34,798 nt of DNA from JADGGV01 sp035715725 (lineage in GTDB: Bacteria > Gemmatimonadota > Gemmatimonadetes > Longimicrobiales > RSA9): assembly GCA_035715725.1 (NCBI GenBank), contig DASTKT010000118.1, positions 1 through 34,798 of the forward strand, read 5' to 3'. Of this stretch, positions 31,283 through 34,798 are shown piece after piece (position 1 is the first letter of the stretch; the number at the start of each line of letters is the position of its first letter). The position numbers and the translations under genes are program-made. The notes under the pieces are model-generated. The model ran no database searches and was not told the DNA's origin. It worked only from the letters and a program-made list of their open reading frames with translations.

Positions 31283-33022
31283 CTACCGCAGCCCCGGCGG
31301 CGGCGCCCGCCGCTTCGTCGCCTGCTCGAAGGCGTACGCCAGACGGATCAGCGTCGGCTCGCTGCACGCCATCCCCGTGAAGCTGACGCCGAACGGCTGC
31401 GGCTTCGGGTCGAAGCCTTCCGGGAACGGGTTCGCCGGCGGCGCGCCGGAGTTGCGGGAGAACGGCGCGTTGGGCACCATGCCGAACGGCACGATGACGG
31501 TGGGATAGCCGGGGCGCGCGGCGATGCCGGCGCCGCTCGGGCCGGGGAAGAGCAGCGCGTCCAGGCGGTTCGCCTTCATGACCGCGTCGATGCCGCGGGT
31601 GCCGGCCAGGCGGATGTCGCGGGCGCGGTCCGCCTCGTAGCGTGCGCGGTCCTTCTCCACGTCCATCTCGTCCGAGATGTCGAGCTGCGCCTGCCCGTAG
31701 CGGATCGCGCCGGCCTTCTCGTGGGCCTTGTTCCACTCCCGCAGCTCGGTGAGCGACTTCACCGGCGCGCCGGCGCCGAGGGACTGCAGGAACGCGTTGA
31801 AGTCCCGCTTCATCCCGTACTTGAGGACGACCGAGCAGCCCGCGTCCTTCCCCTTCGCGTTGTCCAGCCCGCCGCAGGCGTTCCAGAGGAGGACGTTGTC
31901 GGCCGAGTCCTTCGTGAGCACGCTCGGGATGTCGGCGGGATCGACGATCGTGGCCCCGTGCTGGCGCAGGATCGCGATGGCCTCCTGCATCAGCCGGGCC
32001 TGGTCCGGGTTCAGCCCGCCGCGCGGGCGCTCGGCGCCGGGGACCGCCGCGGGCTCGTAGTAGCTGGCGCGCGGGATCCCGATCCGGGCGCCCTTCAGGC
32101 CGTCGGCGTCGAGGAACTTCGTGTAGTCGTGGCCGGGCGGCGCGGCGCAGCGCGTCGTCGCCGGGTCCTTCGGGTCGGGAGCCGCGCCCTCGAGCGCGCC
32201 CAGCATGACGGCGGCGTCGGCCACGAACTTCGTCATCGGCCTGGGCGTGTCCTGGTCCGCGGTGATCGGGATCACGCCCGTGCGGCTGACGCGCCCCACC
32301 GTCGGCTTGATCCCGACCAGCATGTTCTGGTTCGACGGGCTGAGGATCGAGCCCGACGTCTCGGTCCCGACGTTCCCCGCCCAGAAGTTCGCGGCGGTGC
32401 CGATCCCGGAGCTGGAGCCGCCCGTCTGCATCACCGGCCGGCCGTCGAACGTCGCCGGGCGCGGGTCCCGCCGCGGGTCGTAGGGGTTCATGCCGAAGCC
32501 CTTCTCGGCGTTGTAGTTCCCCGGCATCCCGCTGGCCACCCAGTTCGCCAGCTCCGTCATCCCCGTCTTGGCGACGATGATCGCGCCGGCGTCGCGCAGG
32601 TTCTTCACCAGCGTCGCGTCGTAGGGCGGCGTGAAGCCGTCGAAGGCCAGCGCGCCGCCGGTCGTCGGCATGTCGGTGGTGAGGATGTTGTCCTTGAGCG
32701 CGACCGGGATCCCGTGCAGCGGCCCGCGGACGTGCCCCTGCGCGCGCTCGCGGTCCAGCGAGTCCGCCTCCGCCAGCGCGTTCGGGTTCACCGTGATGGC
32801 GGCGTTGAGCTTGTCCTCGTAGAGCGCGATGCGCGTCAGGTACTGCTGCACCAGCTCCCGGGAGGTCACGTGCCCGGCCTTCATGGCCGCCTGCATCTCG
32901 GGGATGCTGGCCTCGAACACGGAGAAGCCGTTCGCGGGCTCGGCCGCGCCCTGGGCGCGCAGGTCGCGGGGCCCGACCGCGAGGAGGACCGCGGCTCCGG
33001 CGACGACGATGAGGTTTCGCAC
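31283..33022 (-). CDS. Exported amidase, amidase-signature family
   Basis: A 579-residue Ser-cisSer-Lys hydrolase acting on an unknown amide. The triad is visible: Lys110 in P-V-A-L-K-D-N-I, Ser203 in T-G-G-S-S-S-G-I-G, and nucleophile Ser225 in G-T-E-T-S-G-S-I-L-S-P-S. The Ser-Ser interval is two residues shorter than in FAAH or peptide amidase. A signal peptide (L-I-V-V-A-G-A-A-V-L-L-A-V, cleavage near L-R-A-Q) exports it, which most family members lack. The GTG at 33022 follows GGAGGG with good spacing. It is 14 nt downstream of the FmdB gene, so they form an operon. Confidence 0.93.
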   Translation of the reverse strand: MRNLIVVAGAAVLLAVGPRDLRAQGAAEPANGFSVFEASIPEMQAAMKAGHVTSRELVQQYLTRIALYEDKLNAAITVNPNALAEADSLDRERAQGHVRGPLHGIPVALKDNILTTDMPTTGGALAFDGFTPPYDATLVKNLRDAGAIIVAKTGMTELANWVASGMPGNYNAEKGFGMNPYDPRRDPRPATFDGRPVMQTGGSSSGIGTAANFWAGNVGTETSGSILSPSNQNMLVGIKPTVGRVSRTGVIPITADQDTPRPMTKFVADAAVMLGALEGAAPDPKDPATTRCAAPPGHDYTKFLDADGLKGARIGIPRASYYEPAAVPGAERPRGGLNPDQARLMQEAIAILRQHGATIVDPADIPSVLTKDSADNVLLWNACGGLDNAKGKDAGCSVVLKYGMKRDFNAFLQSLGAGAPVKSLTELREWNKAHEKAGAIRYGQAQLDISDEMDVEKDRARYEADRARDIRLAGTRGIDAVMKANRLDALLFPGPSGAGIAARPGYPTVIVPFGMVPNAPFSRNSGAPPANPFPEGFDPKPQPFGVSFTGMACSEPTLIRLAYAFEQATKRRAPPPGLR

Positions 33023-33036
33023 GGTCGCGCCCTCCG

Positions 33037-33252
33037 TCAGTTGCGGCACAGGCCGCCGCAGCAGCCCCCCGGTGCGTCGCACGACGAACCGGCGGCGCTC
33101 GCGGCGCCCACGAACGCGGGAGCGGACAGGCGGAGGACGGTGTCGCGGCTGCCGCACTTCGGGCAGGCCGGCGCGCTCAGCCGCTCGTCGAACTTGCGGA
33201 TCTCCTCGAAGCCGCTCGCACAGCTCCGGCAGGCGTACTCGAACAGGGGCAT
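33037..33252 (-). CDS. FmdB-family zinc ribbon protein
   Basis: A 71-residue protein starting M-P-L-F-E-Y-A-C-R-S-C, the FmdB/CxxC-CxxC zinc ribbon. Two pairs, C-R-S-C (8-11) and C-P-K-C (30-33), should hold one zinc ion. The C-terminus is Cys-rich (C-D-A-P-G-G-C-C-G-G-L-C), a frequent trait of the family that could bind further metal. FmdB proteins are called regulators because one lies in a formamidase operon; here it directly precedes an amidase of a different family. ATG at 33252 behind GGAG. Confidence 0.9.
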   Translation of the reverse strand: MPLFEYACRSCASGFEEIRKFDERLSAPACPKCGSRDTVLRLSAPAFVGAASAAGSSCDAPGGCCGGLCRN

Positions 33253-33515
33253 GGTCCACTCCGCCGTTGGAGGCTCGCGCCGGGACGCCGTGCCCGCGCG
33301 CTGGCGACGAATCTTGTCGCCGGCCCGCCGCCTTTCAAGGCTCGGGCGGGCGCCGCCCGGCACCGGAGGACGCGTCCGGCACCGGGACCGGACCGGCCGC
33401 CCGACAGCATGTCGATTTCGCTCGGCCTCGTTCGTCGCCATGATAGAGGCGGAGTAAACGACTTCCCCTGGCCGGCACCGTCCGGCCCGATTGCCCTCTG
33501 GCGAAGGAGGTGTGC

Positions 33516-34631
33516 ATGGCCGGAGTACGTGTTCTCGTCGGCACCCGGAAAGGTGCCTTCATCCTGACTTCCGACGGCAAGCGCGAGCGCTGGAGCGTGG
33601 ACGGCCCGCACTTCGCCGGCTGGGAGATCTACCACATGAAGGGATCGCCGGCCGATCCGGAGCGCATCTACGCGTCGCAGACGAGCGGCTGGTTCGGCCA
33701 GGTGATCCAGCGCTCGGACGACGGCGGCCGCACCTGGAACCCGGTCGGCAACGAGTTCACGTACGACGGCGTGCCCGGCACGCACCAGTGGTACGACGGC
33801 ACGCCGCACCCGTGGGAGTTCAAGCGGGTCTGGCACCTCGAGCCGTCGCGGAGCGACCCGGATACCGTCTACGCCGGCGTGGAGGACGCCGCGCTGTTCC
33901 GCACGACCGACGGCGGCAAGAGCTGGCACGAGCTGTCCGGGCTGCGCGGCCACGGCTCCGGACCGCGCTGGCAGCCGGGCGCCGGCGGCCTCTGCCTGCA
34001 CACGATCCTGCTCGACCCGGTCGACCCCGACCGCATCTTCATCGCGATCTCCGCCGCGGGCGCGTTCCGCACCGACGACGGCGGGGCGACGTGGAAGCCG
34101 ATCAACCGGGGGCTGCGCTCCGAGTACATCCCCGACCCGAACGCCGACGTCGGCCACTGCGTCCACCGCATCGCGTTGCACCGCGAGCGGCCGGACGTGC
34201 TCTTCATGCAGAAGCACTGGGACGTGATGCGCACCGACGACGCGGGCGACTCGTGGCGCGAAATCAGCGGCAACCTGCCGACCGACTTCGGGTTCGTCGT
34301 GGACGTCCACGCGCACGAACCGGACACGGTGTTCGTCGTGCCGATCAAGAGCGACTCCGAGCACTACCCGCCCGACGGCCGGCTGTGCGTGTACCGCAGC
34401 CGATCGGGGGGCGAGGAGTGGGAGCCGTTGTCGAACGGCCTGCCCCAGCGCAACTGCTACGTCAACGTGCTGCGCGACGCGATGGCGGTGGACTCGCTCG
34501 ACTCGTGCGGCGTGTATTTCGGCACGACCGGCGGCCAGGTGTACGTGTCGCCCGATGCAGGCGATCACTGGATCGCCGCGGCCGAGAACCTGCCGGCGGT
34601 CTACTCGGTCGAGGTCCAGACGCTGCCATGA
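33516..34631 (+). CDS. Asp-box (BNR/sortilin-like) beta-propeller protein
   Basis: A 371-residue protein with no export signal and at least six Asp-box turns of the S-x-D-x-G-x-x-W type: R-S-D-D-G-G-R-T-W, R-T-T-D-G-G-K-S-W, R-T-D-D-G-G-A-T-W, R-T-D-D-A-G-D-S-W, R-S-R-S-G-G-E-E-W and V-S-P-D-A-G-D-H-W. This repeat builds sialidase- and VPS10-like propellers. I do not see the sialidase Arg triad or FRIP motif, so a sialidase label would be unsafe. The next gene, a MoaD/ThiS-like protein, overlaps by 4 nt, so the two are coupled. Start ATG at 33516 behind GGAGG; an upstream in-frame GTG at 33510 overlaps that site. Confidence 0.88.
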   Translation: MAGVRVLVGTRKGAFILTSDGKRERWSVDGPHFAGWEIYHMKGSPADPERIYASQTSGWFGQVIQRSDDGGRTWNPVGNEFTYDGVPGTHQWYDGTPHPWEFKRVWHLEPSRSDPDTVYAGVEDAALFRTTDGGKSWHELSGLRGHGSGPRWQPGAGGLCLHTILLDPVDPDRIFIAISAAGAFRTDDGGATWKPINRGLRSEYIPDPNADVGHCVHRIALHRERPDVLFMQKHWDVMRTDDAGDSWREISGNLPTDFGFVVDVHAHEPDTVFVVPIKSDSEHYPPDGRLCVYRSRSGGEEWEPLSNGLPQRNCYVNVLRDAMAVDSLDSCGVYFGTTGGQVYVSPDAGDHWIAAAENLPAVYSVEVQTLP

Positions 34632-34798
34632 TCCGGGTGGTGCTGCCGGCGCACCTGCGGACGCTCGCGCGCGTGGGCGGCGACGTCGCGCTCGAGGTGG
34701 CGGCGCCGGCGACGCCGGCGGCGGTCATCGACGCCCTCGAGGCGCGCTATCCCATGCTGGCCGGCACGATTCGCGATCACGCCACGCGCGCGCGCCGG
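34628..34798 (+). CDS. MoaD/ThiS-like ubiquitin-fold protein, 3' end cut by window
   Basis: Starts at an ATG overlapping the stop of the propeller gene (ATGA). The visible 57 residues, M-I-R-V-V-L-P-A-H-L-R-T-L-A then A-A-V-I-D-A-L-E-A-R-Y-P-M-L, follow the MoaD/ThiS beta-grasp pattern of sulfur-carrier proteins. The decisive C-terminal Gly-Gly is beyond the window. The role could be molybdopterin synthesis or sulfur transfer in another pathway; pairing with a propeller protein rather than MoaE or ThiG suggests a specialised use. Confidence 0.8.
   Translation, partial: MIRVVLPAHLRTLARVGGDVALEVAAPATPAAVIDALEARYPMLAGTIRDHATRARR

Noticed and set aside
33516..34631. Annotation as exo-alpha-sialidase
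   Set aside because: Only Asp-box repeats support it. There is no signal peptide, and the sialidase Arg triad is not evident.

Overview
The window is very GC-rich DNA, with G or C in most third codon positions, densely packed with genes on both strands. GC content, lipoprotein-rich secreted proteins of the LVIVD and DUF305 families, a membrane TolB/FlgO-TPR protein and the style of the intergenic hairpins suggest an environmental bacterium of the Gemmatimonadota or a nearby phylum. That placement is an inference from gene content. I see no rRNA, tRNA, CRISPR array, insertion sequence or prophage gene. I call 31 protein genes, two of which run off the window edges.

Positions 1-4838 (minus strand) hold a respiratory operon read in the order Rrf2 regulator, one-helix protein, CuA-type subunit II, heme-copper oxidase subunit I, second one-helix protein, SCO1-like copper chaperone and heme farnesyltransferase. 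Subunit I keeps all six metal-ligand histidines. It lacks the helix VI tyrosine (HPEVY is HSSQQ) and the K-channel lysine, as in the nitric oxide reductases that evolved from oxygen reductases. The Cys3 Rrf2 protein at the head of the operon fits NO control. Diverging from it (4979-7128) is a b6-type cytochrome b fused to a 2[4Fe-4S] ferredoxin and an MvhD-like domain, with a small membrane-anchored partner. A palindrome lies inside its predicted promoter. A second, very similar Rrf2 gene follows at 7215.

Positions 7915-20355 carry two copies of a two-gene secreted module, DUF305 lipoprotein then LVIVD-repeat protein, on opposite strands with almost equal spacers (55 and 56 nt). Between them lie a CPA1-type cation/proton antiporter with a TrkA-like domain, a TolB/FlgO-TPR membrane protein, a lipoprotein with two cupredoxin-like domains and a glycosyltransferase. 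His- and Met-rich stretches in the DUF305 proteins and the cupredoxin ligands suggest periplasmic metal handling, probably copper.

Positions 20507-29645 encode a thioredoxin-fold protein without an active-site CxxC, a DUF2721 membrane protein, a PQQ-type beta-propeller without signal peptide directly ahead of phosphoketolase, a Spy/CpxP-like periplasmic protein, and a TonB-dependent receptor with an STN domain, a strong promoter and a Fur-box-like site, followed by a small alpha/beta-barrel-type protein.

Positions 29847-34798 hold a secreted protein of unknown function next to a NemR-like TetR regulator. Two near-identical operators lie upstream of the two genes. Then come an exported amidase behind an FmdB zinc ribbon, and a cytosolic Asp-box propeller overlapping a MoaD/ThiS-like gene cut by the window end.
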